This document shows, piece after piece, positions 1-12,000 of a stretch of 64,000 bases of DNA. Location: the NCBI RefSeq assembly GCF_032884065.1, contig NC_088873.1, positions 33,638,227 through 33,702,226 of the forward strand, written 5' to 3'. This DNA comes from Artemia franciscana. Taxonomy: Eukaryota > Arthropoda > Branchiopoda > Anostraca > Artemiidae. The position numbers and the translations under genes were made by a program. The notes below the pieces were generated by a model. That model saw nothing but the letters and a program-made list of their open reading frames with translations. It was not told the origin of the DNA and made no database searches. Numbering within the stretch: position 1 is the stretch's first letter; each line of letters starts with the position of its first letter.

Positions 1-535
1 AATTATGCATGTCCACGTCCTCTCATCCGAAGAATGTTTGAAGACTTTTGTGTAAAAAAGACATCGCTTACATAAGAAATATGAACATTTTCGCCACTTA
101 AAAAATAATAAAAAATAAATAAATAAAAAATATTAATGTCCCAATAAGGGGAAAAACAGTATCCAACTATGAAAGTCGCATAATTTGAATATGCTACAGT
201 ATCAGAACTTCAAATAAAAGGGACAATAAAAATGTTTGGATTAGTTCTCATTGACATTGGTATAAAAATTGTTCAGCAATTGTGCTACTTCTAATGATAT
301 TGGGGACAAAGTCAAATTCAGAAACTGCTTATAGGTTATGGTAGTAGCAATATTCTATGATAATAAATTATTGTGATACGCCATTTGCTTTTGCAACTTC
401 TAGGTAAAAAATCTGACAAAAATGCTTATGGTTGGATGATTGGACTTTTTTGGAGTTACAGCTAGGATTTAATTTCCATTGCTTGTATTACTTTTGGCTT
501 TCAACTATTTTGATTATTTTTCATTTGTTTTTCAG
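1..535. other. 5' flank or intron before RPB1 exon 1
   Basis: No coding potential is visible here; the sequence is AT-rich. The last part is pyrimidine-rich and ends in a good 3' splice acceptor (AG at 534-535), so the RPB1 start codon may lie in the second exon, with the 5' UTR exon to the left of it or outside the window. No convincing TATA box or initiator is visible. A plain 5' flank with no upstream intron is the alternative. Confidence 0.4.
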
Positions 536-564
536 GCTTATAGCATTGGAACTTATAAGCCAAA

Positions 565-700
565 ATGGCTTTCTCGGGCATGGGCTCAAAGGCCCCAACT
601 CGCCCTGTAAATAAGGTTCAATTTAGTATTTTGAGCCATGATGAAATAAAGAGGATCTCTGTCACTGAAGGGGGCATTACACATTTAGAGGCTATGGAAG
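565..700 (+). CDS. POLR2A: RNA polymerase II largest subunit RPB1, first coding exon (partial gene)
   Basis: RPB1 is the catalytic largest subunit of nuclear RNA polymerase II. The exon starts at ATG 565 in a fair context (aaaATGG) about 30 bases after a pyrimidine-tract acceptor. It encodes 45 residues plus one base. Residues 17-36 read [20 protein letters not shown], a near-exact match to the conserved RPB1 N-terminus (family pattern V-Q-F-G-I-L-S-P-D-E-I-x-R-M-S-V-T-E-G-G). It ends in a phase-1 GT donor at 701 (gtaatt), after a Met-Glu-Gly stretch that in other animals is followed by the Gly-Gly-Leu-x-D-P-R-Q segment. That next exon (clamp core, Zn site C-x-x-C) was not found in the window, so intron 1 is either longer than 60 kb, which is unlikely, or the next exon is lost or misassembled. 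An isolated duplicated first exon is also possible. Confidence 0.85.
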
Positions 701-1032
701 GTAATTACAGTAAACAATCATTCATTGTGTGTGTGTTTTTGTTTCATGATTGATTATGATTAGCTTGGAACAATCTTAAGGATTTTAAAAAAAGGATTTA
801 TACATTTTAATTTGAATTTTTATAGAAAATTCCACCACTTATGACTTTTACAATTTAACATTTTAAAACATTTTCTACTTCATACTCGTTCAAATCTGCA
901 GTTATTCTTCTTATTTCAGAATCTAAAATTTATGAAAAAATTTGGCTTGGAGGAGGGGAATAGTATTTGGAATATAACTAATACCTTGTCTAAACGAAAT
1001 TGCTGAATTGTACCATTTCATGGATTTCTAAG

Positions 1033-1182
1033 GCTTTATATGGGTCCCATAGTGAAAGTTTGTCATAAGTATAAGGGAGTTTTTCCTTTGAGTGGTGGTC
1101 CAGGATCTCAAAACATTAGTCATTATGTGGAAAACCTGAAAGAGGTGCTTCAAACCAACTTTGGGGAACTTTTCCAACCTCT
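1033..1182 (+). CDS. putative internal exon, adenylate-kinase-like P-loop segment
   Basis: There is an open frame of 49 codons between an AG acceptor (1031-1032) and a perfect GTAAGT donor (1183). The translation contains GVFPLSGGPGSQ followed 20 residues later by FGELF. Inactive adenylate-kinase domains of the AK5 type carry a GGPGS(Q/G) P-loop followed by an I-S-x-G-E-L-L segment, which is the basis of the call. The match is short and the catalytic Lys of a true P-loop (G-x-x-G-x-G-K) is missing. It lies only 330 bases after RPB1 exon 1 on the same strand, so it is either nested in RPB1 intron 1, the start of a different gene, or evidence that the RPB1 exon is an orphan. Coding is likely on splice-signal grounds; the family assignment is weak. 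Confidence 0.35.
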
Positions 1183-1459
1183 GTAAGTGCAGACGTTTTT
1201 TTTTTCATTTGTTGCTTGAATCATGCTTCATATTTGTCTGTATTTCCTTTTTCTTAGAAAAAATTAATCATATCTAAAGCAGAAATAAGCTTTTAACTTG
1301 CTAAATTGTTTAAATCTAGAAATTTGGATTGTTTTTGCCTTTCATGCATTACTTTATATTAGACGACAGGTAAGGGAAGTGCAGTTGAATATTTACTTGA
1401 ATTGCTCAGTTTGGCTGTTCCAACTTGTCTTCAACTTTTAGTTGAAAGAACTTTTTTTT

Positions 1460-2092
1460 TAATTTAATTTCTGATTATTTTTTAAGTAATGTCAGGAAAT
1501 CTGGAAACACCTCCGCGCATAAATCCTTCCTGACTACAAATTTGTTCTCTAGACTATTCATTCCTGGTGAAAATTTGCCCTGGACAATTACCCTTAACGA
1601 ATTTACACATAGAATTGAGTCGGCAATGAGAAACCAGGATATAAGAACAATTTCACATAAGAGTTTAGGTGAATTCCCCTAGTTTAAAATTTTTACTGAC
1701 AAATTCACCCCATAGAAACTTCCCTCTCCATGGAACATTATCCTCGTGGCAAATTACATTAGCAAGAAATGCATCCCAATCCCCCATCTCCTCCCCCCAA
1801 AATATATTCATACTTCCCTATAACAAATAATATGCGTAAAGAATGGACAAATTTTGTAACTTAAAAGACCTTTCCCTGCGGGCTGTGGGGGGTCATGATA
1901 TCTCCAACAGGGCTTCCGCTTTGACATTGTCGAAAACATATTATCTTAGCCAAAAAAATGAGAAAACAAGAGAACGTTGAAACTTGAAAAACATGAGATT
2001 TCGCATAGAATTTTCTTTTGTTTATATTTTGAATCGAGTATTCAACTGGAACCCAAATTTGGAAGCAGATCACTATATCACTCATTTTGATT
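1460..2092. repeat. decayed copy of dispersed repeat family A
   Basis: Blocks such as the C-rich 'cctcctcccccc' stretch, 'ggacaaattttgtaacttaa', the 'ctgcgggctgtggggggtca' segment and a following run near 1980 correspond to blocks seen in the better copies at 47.9-48.1, 51.2-51.5 and 59.0-59.2 kb. No intact ORF is present. Divergence is high and the limits are approximate. Confidence 0.55.
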
Positions 2093-2124
2093 TATACTCA
2101 GCTTTCAAGTAATTGGCACGTATT

Positions 2125-2190
2125 CTGCGCTCCTAGTAATGTCTGGTTTTTACTCACTGGGGTTTGGTGTTGCACCTACAAGGGAGGTTC
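2125..2190 (+). repeat. direct repeat, left member (possible LTR remnant)
   Basis: About 66 bases that recur at 4215-4286 in the same orientation. Both members contain 'tgcgctcctagta', 'tgtctggtttttactcactg' and 'tgttgcacctaca'. They flank the env-like relic at 2.6-3.5 kb, which is the arrangement expected of LTR remnants around an internally deleted retroelement. The shared stretch is too short to prove LTRs. Confidence 0.45.
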
Positions 2191-2619
2191 TTGGTTCCAT
2201 CTATTTACCACATCCCACTTACTTCTTACTAGAACCTGACTCCCGAACAAGTTTTGGGGAGTCTACAATGATGAGGAAAAACTAGCCACTGAGCCGGAAA
2301 ATGATGATTATCCACCACTGATGATCAAACCCTCTTGAAGCCACTCTGAGATTGGAGACATGCACCTAAAGATTCAGATGACAGAGAGTTTTAATTGTCT
2401 GTCTTGATGTTTTTTAGAGAGCTGAACAACCTTTCCACCACAACATTTGAAAACGGAAGCGAAAGAAGATACAGCACTACATTCTGAAGGTTCTTAAATC
2501 TCAGTGACAAATCTTATCTATAGTAATATATAATATAGTAATATATTATATATAGTAAATATAGTAATTATAACATTGTACCAAAAATTTTGCGAAAATA
2601 ATCCATGCTGACTTCCCAC

Positions 2620-3480
2620 ATACTTTAATCTTTGGTTTTCATAATTGAAGATTGGTATTTGTAAATCTATCGCCTCCTTTATCTTCGTCATTTGCAGTTT
2701 AGCTTTGATTTTTTCAATTTCTGGCCAGATGGAAGATTTTGATTCATTACTTTTGGGCTTGTGCTATTTGTGTTGTCCATTAATTTCGGTGACATGCATC
2801 TTAAGTTTGGTATAATATAAAAATTAGTTAGCAACTTAGGGTTCTGCTAGTATATGGAGACCGAATGTTAAGTGGGTTCTTATTTCATGTAGAATATTTT
2901 TCAAGCCTGAGAGGTCTTCTAAGTCGTAGGACAGGGTTCCTCCTGAGAGTTCAAATAGTTTTAATTCGAACTTACTGACATCGGTAGCTAGGTTTAAGAA
3001 TGACATTGTAACTATATCAACTGAAATTAGCGTTTACTTGATTTAAAAATCACTCTAACAACTTCTTTTTTTAAATAACTCATGGTGTTGACTGCTTTTG
3101 AAATTTTTCGTCTCTATTTTGTTTTTTTATAGTTGGCTATACTCTCTTGTATTTTCTGTATATCTAGCGTGGTATCCATGGCTGCGTTTGGTCTTCACAT
3201 TTTCTCTTAGTATTTTTAAATATTCTTCAGTGGACAAACCGAATAAGCGAGATGCAAGTTCACCAATGATTTGAATTAGACTTGTTGACCTTATATATTT
3301 ACTTCTCTGAAAAAATACTTTAAATGTTCGCGTTGTGCTTTTCTCAAGTTTTTGTATTTCTTCATTAAACAGTTTGAATAACGCTTCTAACCTTTGCCTG
3401 TATTGTCAAAGGAAGGCTTGGTGAATAGATAATTTGAATGCGTTTTCTCTAGCTAAATCTGGGAGAACTTTCGAAATCAC
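2620..3480 (-). pseudogene. env/F-like glycoprotein relic of an errantivirus-type retroelement
   Basis: Read on the - strand with several frame changes and stops, the segment shows the order of blocks expected downstream of the cleavage site in gypsy-type Env and baculovirus F-like proteins. First comes a hydrophobic block with LIQIIGELASRLFG (about 3290-3230), the equivalent of the fusion-peptide region. It is followed by a polar helical stretch, and then by LSYDLEDLSGLKNIL (about 2940-2890), the equivalent of the conserved S-P-x-L-x-x-x-x-L-x-x-I-L block. No furin-type cleavage motif, gag or pol remains, and the frame is broken throughout, so this is a dead old copy. The assignment rests on a pattern match only. 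Confidence 0.4.
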
Positions 3481-3780
3481 TTTTTACTGGTTTGTCAGCC
3501 ATTACCATTCTTACACAGGTTATTTTACCGTCAATTGTCCAACACTTTCCTAAATTTGTCATTGGAACAATTTTCGTCTCCATCCACGTTTTTCGTGCTA
3601 CTATAGTCAGTGTCAGCAATTGGGACTGTCAAATTAACTTGTATTCTTCCTTTTTGGAGGATGTTCATACCCATCGAGTGGATCTTACTGGCTATCTTAT
3701 TGTTATTAGGATTTTCTCATTTTCATCCGGTCTTAGCATGTCAGGTATGATTTCTGCAGTAGTCTCTGAAATTTAAGTAT

Positions 3781-4210
3781 CCAATTCAATTGGTTGTGGG
3801 CTGGTATGTGGTATTGTTGTGGTGAAGGTGTCTTTAAAATCTGTTGAGGTTGTATATTTAGTTTTTTAATTTTTAATATTGAGATAAAATAGAATATTGC
3901 TTTATAAACAAGTAAACTCTCAAAACATAAAAAACTGCCGAGCTCGTTGTTTTCTGTCAACTAACCTAAATTGTATACAAAAAAAAAAACATAGGCAAAA
4001 AAGTACAATATATAAGCATAGCCCACAGCAATGAGCCAGACTGGCTTGTCAAATAAAAATGAGTAAAATAGAATAAAAGTAAGTAACACAAGTAAAATGA
4101 ATAAAAATAAGTATAGGAATAGAATAATATCATTAGAATGTCAGATAAAAATGAAACATCAAAACTAACACATTAGTAATATTAATGACACATTAGCATG
4201 ATGCATTACA
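3781..4210. other. AT-rich gene-free stretch
   Basis: There are short A- and T-runs and locally repeated 'aataaaa' and 'agtaaaatgaata' blocks near 4050-4130. No coding signal or recognised repeat was found. It probably belongs to the interior of the retroelement relic bounded by the direct repeats at 2125 and 4215. Confidence 0.3.
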
Positions 4211-4214
4211 AATT

Positions 4215-4380
4215 TGCGCTCCTAGTATTGTCTGGTTTTTACTCACTGGGGTTTGGTGCTGGTTTGGTGTTGCACCTACATGGGAGCTTTATGACGTTGT
4301 AACCTTGTGCTTATATCACTATTTGCCATGGAAATAGGAGTATAAAAAGAGGGATATATTAACAGGATAAGCTTGTTTTG
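4215..4380 (+). repeat. direct repeat, right member, with TATA-like promoter
   Basis: The first 72 bases match 2125-2190, with an extra tandem 'ggtttggtgct'. About 65 bases later there is a good TATA box (tataaaaag, near 4351) followed by an A/G-rich stretch. Direct repeat plus TATA is what an LTR or pseudo-LTR promoter would look like. No transcript can be inferred. Confidence 0.4.
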
Positions 4381-4399
4381 GTGTTACTTGGTTGTTTTA

Positions 4400-4942
<543 letters not shown>

Positions 4943-5398
4943 ATATGTATTTATAGTTTCTATTATATATATTATATACAAAGCTCCAATAATAATAGAA
5001 ACTAATTCATAGAAGTAAATTTGTATAAAGAAAGAAAATATAATCCTTAGAAACTTGTCACAGGAATTTATTTCAATAATTGTCGCACCTTCATTTATTA
5101 TTATTATTTTATCTACATTTTAACTTCGTTAAAAAACTAAGCAAAGTCAAAGAGATATAAATACTAATAATTAAATATTTACATTTTAACTATATGTCAT
5201 TTATTGAAATAACTTCATTAGATATATTGCTGAATTTTCTTTATTTCTCTACAGTCAATTATATCTTTAACTACACTATAATTTTTTCACATATGACTAA
5301 TTATGCATCAATTGCCATAAGAAAAATAAAACCTATTTATTAAAAACTGTGTTTTTATATGTTATTAACTATTTTGATTTAATTTATCAAATATTGTA

Positions 5399-5584
5399 CT
5401 AATTTAATAGCATTTGGCTCTGAGTAACTGACAATTTATTTAAGTCGATATTTACTCTAATTCTCATTGTAACATCGTTCCTTGCAATTGTCTCTAGTTC
5501 CTTTAATACTTCAGTTTCATTGTCCAATTTGACAAAGTTCATAACTTTATTTTGTAAGTGATTACCAAATTCCATTTTGTCCAT
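5399..5584 (-). CDS. terminal coding exon, unknown protein
   Basis: The open frame begins directly at an AG acceptor (5586-5585) in phase 0 and ends at a TAG at 5399. It encodes 61 residues, mostly polar and helical, including ETEVLKELETIARNDVTMRI. The preceding exon at 7387-7515 ends in phase 0 at a consensus donor, so the two join cleanly across an intron of 1.8 kb containing a family-R insertion. I do not recognise the family. The first codon is ATG, so this could in principle be an initiator, but the adjoining acceptor favours an internal Met. Confidence 0.55.
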   Translation of the reverse strand: MDKMEFGNHLQNKVMNFVKLDNETEVLKELETIARNDVTMRIRVNIDLNKLSVTQSQMLLN

Positions 5585-7386
5585 CTAGAATATATCATTA
5601 GCATAAATTAAACAGTAGGTTTGGAAAATTCAAAAGATTTATAATTTAAAATACTGTAACCAGAATTAATGAATAATAACTCATATCATATATTTAAAAA
5701 AAAAACACTCGGATAATTATATCATGAAATAATATCATTGAACAAGTATAAATATTAACGGAAAGATATTTAATACTAATCAGAGCACTGAGTGTGTTCT
5801 TTCAGGTACAGTTAACATAGCTCCAAATGGGTACCGTGATGAATAATTAACGGGGAGGGGCAGAAGCTGTCTGATTATTTACTACCAACCACAGTTTTGA
5901 CTCTCAGCCACTCATTAGATTTTCTTTCTCATCGTCCATAGTCTACTTATAATATTAAATGCATACAATTTTTTAAATACTAGCATCACATTCTGTCCAT
6001 TTTTGGAATTGTATAATCTTAAACATTAACAAACAATACGATAGGTTACAGTGACCTTATATTATTAGAGAGGGATATTGGATATGTAACGCTAATGCTT
6101 CTCGTGTTTTCAAATACACAATACAATTGCCCCAATAATAACCTATGTAAGTCATTGGCATATTATGTTTCATTTTTATTAAAACTAAAATTCAATCACT
6201 AAATAAATCTCTATTTTTTTTAGTTATAATGTTTGACTGAAAGACTGGAACAATATGAAGGTAATATGTTAACAGACTTATACAACATGTTTACAGTAGT
6301 ATCTTGAAAACAAATAATTTATTCATTCCCAAATCTATGGCAAAATTATTTTAAGTAGAGCAAATGTTTTCTAAAATAAAATAAATGGCACATTTGAAAC
6401 ATTATACAAAAAAATTGGGGATTATCGATTACATTGTTTCAAATTATAAATCTCAAATCAATAATGAAAAGAGAAATCATCAGTGCAACAGCACAAACAC
6501 GTTTAAAAAAAAGGACAGAAGGAGAAAAGGATGACTGTTTTCCTACATTAGTGATTAATATACATCAGCACTTGAATGAGGCCTTAACCCTACTCATCCA
6601 TACAATCACACAGGTCAAACAGCATAGCCATACACAATCCACCATAAAGATTAATCCATGGACAGGCAGTCGTGTCGTCAGTAAGTGTAAGTCGTAATTT
6701 AACAAACATTAAAAAAAAAGAAAAAAAGAGAAGAGGCAAATAATTCATAGGCAACAACCCAACACAAGGGCTCATCAGGAGAATACACACTTGCCTATAG
6801 GGTTTCGGCACTTTAAAATCGGTACTTAAGATCAAATTAGATATTAAATTCAACCGCTTAATAGATCTATATTATTATTTTTTGGTTGTTATAATATTTG
6901 AGTGAGTAACTTAATCATTAGGAAGGTAATATGCTACCAGATCAGATTAATATAATTACAATTAGAACTTGGAAATGAATGATTCATCCTTTTGCAAGTC
7001 AGTAATAAAATAATTTGGTGAAACGTATTTTATTACAAGAAAAAATAACATTACAGACTTGGCATACTGCGTAAATAATTTTTTTTTTAATTATATCAAT
7101 TGAATAGTTCAAGACTAAAATTTGAACTTTTTAAGATAACGCAACACTTAATTCAGCAATTTCGTTCGGAAACTAATTAATTTCTTTTCCAATTTCTTAC
7201 TGCTTGAAGCAGAAATGTTTTCGTAGGGATTAATAATATGTATGAATAATTACGCTAATTCATATCATTCTTAAATTAAATTTTTCTGAATATGTATAAG
7301 TTTTTAAATAGTAAATAATTATTTTCAAAATCAGGATTTAAACATTCGGAACTACAACATTTTTAGAAAAACAGTTTAATGTTTAC
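5585..7386 (-). other. intron between the two 3' exons of the unknown - strand gene
   Basis: Bounded by GTAAAC at 7386-7381 and a TTCTAG acceptor at 5590-5585 (- strand). It is AT-rich and contains a reversed family-R insertion (6464-6830), flanked by two diverged copies of a roughly 110-base segment (about 6185-6295 and 6840-6950). Confidence 0.5.
6464..6830 (-). repeat. dispersed repeat family R, inverted copy
   Basis: Reverse complement of 4400-4826 with about 85-90 percent similarity by eye. It starts at the fixed 'atgaaaagagaaatca' end and runs through the 'gcaacaacccaacacaaggg' block to a truncation near 6830. It lies inside the intron of the - strand gene. Confidence 0.65.
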
Positions 7387-7515
7387 CTTTTTCTCTTCTA
7401 ATCGGCCAAAACTATTTGCTTGAGACAAGGCCAAAATCTCATCAATCATACTTCTTTGGCCAGATGGAAGATAATCGTCCATTACCAGTAAATTCATATC
7501 TCCGTTGGAAGCATC
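7387..7515 (-). CDS. penultimate coding exon, unknown protein
   Basis: Exactly 43 codons, phase 0 at both ends, between acceptor TTTGTAG (7517-7516) and donor GTAAAC (7386). Only one frame is open throughout. The product contains MNLLVMDDYLPSGQRSMIDE and ends in a charged EEKK. It joins in frame to 5399-5584, giving a 104-residue C-terminal part. No family is recognised. Exons further 5' of this gene were not found before the repeat block at 8 kb. Confidence 0.6.
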
Positions 7516-8080
7516 CTACAAATTATAACAAATTGATTTGCTACTTTAAGGATACGACAATCCTTCTACAAAATGCTTAATCATGCGTTTTGTCCTATAG
7601 GAATTCTTCTAAGGGGAGAAGGGTCTCGGGTCTCCAGTTATTTATTTTTTTAGAAATATTAAATTTTAATTTTATAAAATTATTCCCAATTAGAATGTGA
7701 TACCCATTCTTGTAGCTCGCAAAATCATGGGATACTTTCTATAGGTTTTGGATTTGGGAGTTACTTTACTCGTATTATTAAAAAATTTTACTTTTCCTAC
7801 ATAGTATTAACCATTATACAAATATAACCATTAAATGTTAAACAAACTAGGTCAAAGTCCCGACCCCATCAAAAAGTGACGTTATTAAACAATTTTTACT
7901 TAATAATATACAGAACAATCGTAGCTGTCGGATTTTGCATGCAGTCCAGCTATACTTTTCCCCAAACTCCCCTAAGGTGCAATATATAACTCTTATTTTT
8001 TATTTTCTTTGTATTCGCACATTGCACCTCTCTTACAGATTTACCTGTTAATTGATTCAACTGTGATGAAACAAAGATTA
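7516..8080. other. gene-free stretch
   Basis: AT-rich sequence that may be upstream intron of the - strand gene at 7387. It has no recognisable repeat or coding signal. Confidence 0.3.
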
Positions 8081-8089
8081 AACATAATT

Positions 8090-8957
8090 TAAGGGTCTCA
8101 ACATTTATTGACAATATATAAAATGATCAACATATATATTATATAATTTATTTTTAAATAAATTACTTTAATTATATTTAACATAATTAAACAATATATA
8201 TGATTTAAAGGACAAAATCAAACATTGAACGGGCAATCGTATGATTTGAGGCCAAGAATAAACCAACGTAGTATTAACTTTTACTTGGGGTACCTTAAAT
8301 AAATAGAAGATATAAACACTGCTAAATCAGTTCATAAACTGAATCTATTTGATATAAGTATACTAGGTATTAAAATCATTACCTATTCAAAAAAAACAAA
8401 TTTATTATATTTTGTTTAGGGAGGAGAAGGGGTTTGTCCAGTTACATAATGTAAAACTGTAAGATTATAAAGAAAATTCTTAGGTATTTACGTATGAGAC
8501 CAAAAGCAACCCAGAATTCGAATCTGCGAAAAACATGTTTATCTCTCTAAATTCGGTACAGTTCAATTGTCTCAGGGACATGAACTATGAGGTAGGTATT
8601 TTTATATTAAATAGTTAATGTATAAAGTTATTATTTCAATTAGGTTTTTTGTTGTAGTTTACATTAATTCTTACTACAATTTATATTTCCATCATATCTT
8701 ATTATATTTCTTTGTGATTTATCTTTATTCACTTTTTGAATGTGTTTGGTGCAATGCGTATCAGCCGCTAAATAAATTGAAAATAGATTACCATTGAATA
8801 TGGTAGCCATTTTTCTTTTAATTTTCCCCCGAAAAGCACTATCTAAAACTATCAACTTCTATTCTTGAAATGAGTTGAATATGGCTGAGGGCGAAGATCT
8901 TTTCTTTCATTCATTCATTCAATTGAGAGTTGTTCAATTTCTGCATTCCATTTGCTA
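8090..8957 (+). repeat. dispersed repeat family D, copy 1, left part
   Basis: Aligns with 13430-14280 over its whole length at about 80 percent by eye. Anchor blocks are 'gggcaatcgta', 'gtaccttaaataaa', 'ggttttttgttgtagttt' and 'gtggctgagggcgaagat'. The alignment breaks at about 8957 and resumes at 12386, because a Penelope-like element is inserted here. Confidence 0.75.
8929..8957 (+). repeat. target-site duplication of the Penelope-like element, left
   Basis: A stretch of about 27 bases centred on 'tgttcaatttctgcatt' recurs at 12381-12409 with two or three differences. The paralogous family-D copy at 14255-14285 has it only once, as expected for a duplicated target. Confidence 0.6.
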
Positions 8958-10118
8958 CTAATGCTGCCTACAATATGTGGTGGAAACAACTAATAATATA
9001 TATAAAAGATTTTCTGGACACAAGACAACAGTTTATAATGAAAAAACTAATAACTATCTATTTCAACATTGTAATAATGGTAAATGTTCCATATCAGATA
9101 TAACTGTCACAATTTTAGAAAATTTAGTTAGAAAATTTAAATAAAGAAGAGAAGAATAATAGACTACGTAAACAGGAGGATTTCTGGATCCATACTCTTA
9201 GTACAGCTTATCCTTTTGGGCTAAATGATCGTGTAGCAAAATATGGTGACATGTCTCAGGTTGTTGTTAAATGTATTGATGGTTTTATGGACCATCCTTC
9301 TTTTACTTGTCCTACTAAACGTAAAAACGATCGAGAGGACATAGGAAAAATAATAGAAAAAATGAATTAGATTTACATATGCTTTCTATAGATCTACGCC
9401 AGCTACTTGAATCTTGGGGTATGATTTCTGTAATAAAATGTCTAAATAATTTATCCAAGAGGAATTTAATCTAACTTTTCTGGATTGTTAAGAATAATGC
9501 AGCTCTTGAATATAATTTTAAAGTAATATGTGATACAATTTGCATTCTAACTAAAACGAAATTTATTTCAAAAAAGAAAAAGTTTGATAAGATTGGTAAT
9601 AAGGATAGCAGATTATATTTACCTATTAATTTTACTTGTAAGCAGATTGAAGATATTAATTTACCAGAAATTTTAAATCAGCGGCATGTGAGACAGGCCC
9701 TTCCTAGTAATTTGAATTATGATAGTCCAGTTTTAACTTATAAATTTTCAAAAACTATTGGGCAAATTACTTTTAATTATAGTTTAATACTTAAAAGATT
9801 AGATAGTGATATAAATTAGAAACCGGTTTGTAATTGTAAGCAACTTAGCCCATTTGTAAATCCTACTTACAAACATGTTATAACAGGGGACTTGTCAATA
9901 ACAAAGCAAGATGATCTTCAAATTATAATTAATAAAGGGGCTAATTTCCGTCTTTCTCATTATCTGAAACCATCGAGTGTTCTTGATGGCTTGGAAAATG
10001 ATTTTGATTTATTTATTGATAAGTGGTGTAAGAAAGAGAATAAAAGTAAAGAGAGTTTTCAAAGTTGGAAGAATTTAATTATTTGTAGAATAAGAAATAA
10101 AATATATTCTAATTTAAA
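8958..10118 (+). pseudogene. Penelope-like retroelement (Naiad-like order), GIY-YIG part and pre-RT region
   Basis: With one frameshift near 9140, the start reads as the C-terminal half of a PLE GIY-YIG endonuclease: RFSGHKTTVYNE, then NGKCSISDITVTILE, then EDFWIHTLSTAYPFGLNDR (about 9010-9240). Next comes a region with VCNCKQLSPF (about 9825) and HVITGDL (about 9870), blocks that precede the RT in PLEs. The frame is broken by several stops. The GIY and YIG strands themselves are missing, so the copy is 5' truncated. EN upstream of RT is the permuted order known for Naiad/Chlamys PLEs. The element continues after the Helentron-like insertion at 12091. Confidence 0.65.
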
Positions 10119-10147
10119 CAAGAGCTAAGAGCTCATATGGCACTTGT

Positions 10148-10278
10148 GACGAGGTCGGAAGAGCCGAGAGCTCATATGGTACGAGGTCGGAAGAGCCAAG
10201 AGCTCATTTGGACGAGGTCAGAAGAGCCGAGAGCTCATATGGTACGAGGTCGGAAGAGCCAAGAGCCAAGAGCTCATT
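10148..10278 (+). repeat. 36-bp minisatellite inside Helentron-like element
   Basis: Four units of the form 'gacgaggtcggaagagcc' followed by 'aagagctcat(a/t)tgg'. The copy at 45262-45370 has three units, so the number varies between element copies. Confidence 0.8.
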
Positions 10279-10289
10279 TGGCACTTGTG

Positions 10290-12000
10290 AGAAGGTCAGA
10301 ACCTAAAGTTAAACTTTATAGCACAAGATCCTTCTAAATATCAAATTTCATTAAGATCTGGTCACCCTTTCGTAAGTTACAAATACCTCAATTTTCAAAA
10401 TTACCTCCCCCCTCCCAATTCCACCAAAGAGAGCAGATCCGGTCCAGTTATGTCAGTCACGTATCTTGGACAGGTTTCTATTCTTCCCATCCAGTTTCAT
10501 CCTGATCTCACCGCTTTAAGTATTTTCTAAGATTTCCGGTCCCCCCAACTGCCCCCCCCCCAATTACGTTTGATCCGGTTGAGATTTAAAATAAGATATC
10601 AGAGTTACGAGGTCCTTCTAAATATGAAGTTTCATGAAGATCCGATCACTCCTTCGTAAGTTAAAAATACGTTATTTTTCTTATTTTTCAGAATTACCCC
10701 CCCCCCCCCGCAATTGAGCGGATCCGTTCCAATTATGTAAATTACGTATGCAAGACTTTTGCTTATTTTTCCAACCAAGTTTCATCCCAATCCCTCCAAT
10801 CTAAGCGTTTCCCATCATTTTAGGTCTCCCCACCCCAAACTTCCCCCAATGTCACCAGATCCGGTCAGGATTTAAAATAAGAGCTTTGAGCCACGATATC
10901 CTTCTAAAAATCAAATTTCATGGAGATCCAATCACCCGTTCGTAAGTTAAAAATACCTCATTTTTTCTAATTTTTCAGAATTAACCCCCCCCCCCCCCCA
11001 ACTAACCAAAAGAGAGCGGATCCGTTCCGTTTATGTCAATCATCTATCTAGGACTTGTGTTTATTTTTCCCACCATGTTTCATCCCGATCCCTCCACTCT
11101 AAGTGTTTTCCAAGTTTTAGGTTCCCCCTCCCAACTCCCCGCCCCCATCACAAGATCTGGTCGGGATTTAAAATAAGAGCTCTAAGACACGATATCCTTC
11201 TAAACATCAAATTTCATTGAGATCCGATCACCCGTTCGCAAGTTGAAAATACCTCATTTTTCTAATTTTTAAGACTTACTCCCCCCCCCCAACTACCCCA
11301 AAGAGAACAAATAAGTTCCGATTATGTCAATCATGTATCTAGGACTTGCGCTTATTTTTCCCATCAAGTTTCATCCCGATCCCTCTACTCTAAGTGTTTT
11401 CCAAGATTTTAGGTTTCCCCCCTCCAACTCCCCCCAATGTCATCAGACCCAGTCGGGATTTAAAATAAGAGCTCTGAGACACAATATCATTCAAAACATC
11501 AAATTTCATTAAGATCCAATCACCCGCTCATAAGTTAAAAATACTTCATTTTTTCTATTTTTCCGAATTAACCGGCCCCTACTCCCCCCCCCAGATGGTC
11601 AAATCGGGAAAACGACTATTTCTAATTTAATCTGGTCCGGTCCGTGATACGCTTGCCAAATTTCATCATCCTAGCTTACCTGGAAGTGCCTAAAGTAGCA
11701 AAACCGGGACTTTAGGTTTCCCCCCTCCGACTCCCCCCAATGTCATCAGATCCGGTCGGGATTTAAAATAAGAGCTCTAAGACACAATATCATTCCAAAC
11801 ATGAAATTTCATTAAGATCCAAATACCTGCTGATAAGTTAAAAATACTTCATTTTTTCTATTTTTTGCGAATTAACCGGGCCCCCACTCCCCCCCAGATG
11901 GTCAAATCGGGAAAACGACTATTTCTAATTTAATCTGGTGCGGTCCCTGATACGCTTGCCAAATTTCATCGTCCTAGCTTACCTGGAAGTGCCTAAAGTA
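10290..12000 (+). repeat. tandem monomers of about 290 bp with periodic poly-C runs
   Basis: The landmark 'gatttaaaataagag' recurs near 10585, 10868, 11162, 11456 and 11759, with spacings of 286-303. Each monomer also holds 'aaatttcat(t/g)', 'agttaaaaatac', 'tcatcccgatcc' and a run of 9-14 C. A short partial monomer at 11700-11990 is absent from the 45-kb copy. Confidence 0.8.

Noticed and set aside
5805-5850. Possible + strand terminal exon after 'tctttcag'
   Set aside because: Only about 12 codons, no upstream partner exon, and it lies in an intron of the opposite strand.
10137-10337. Repeat-rich ORF (SEEPRAH motif)
   Set aside because: It is the translation of the 36-bp minisatellite of the Helentron-like element. 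The other copy at 45184-45381 does not preserve the frame.
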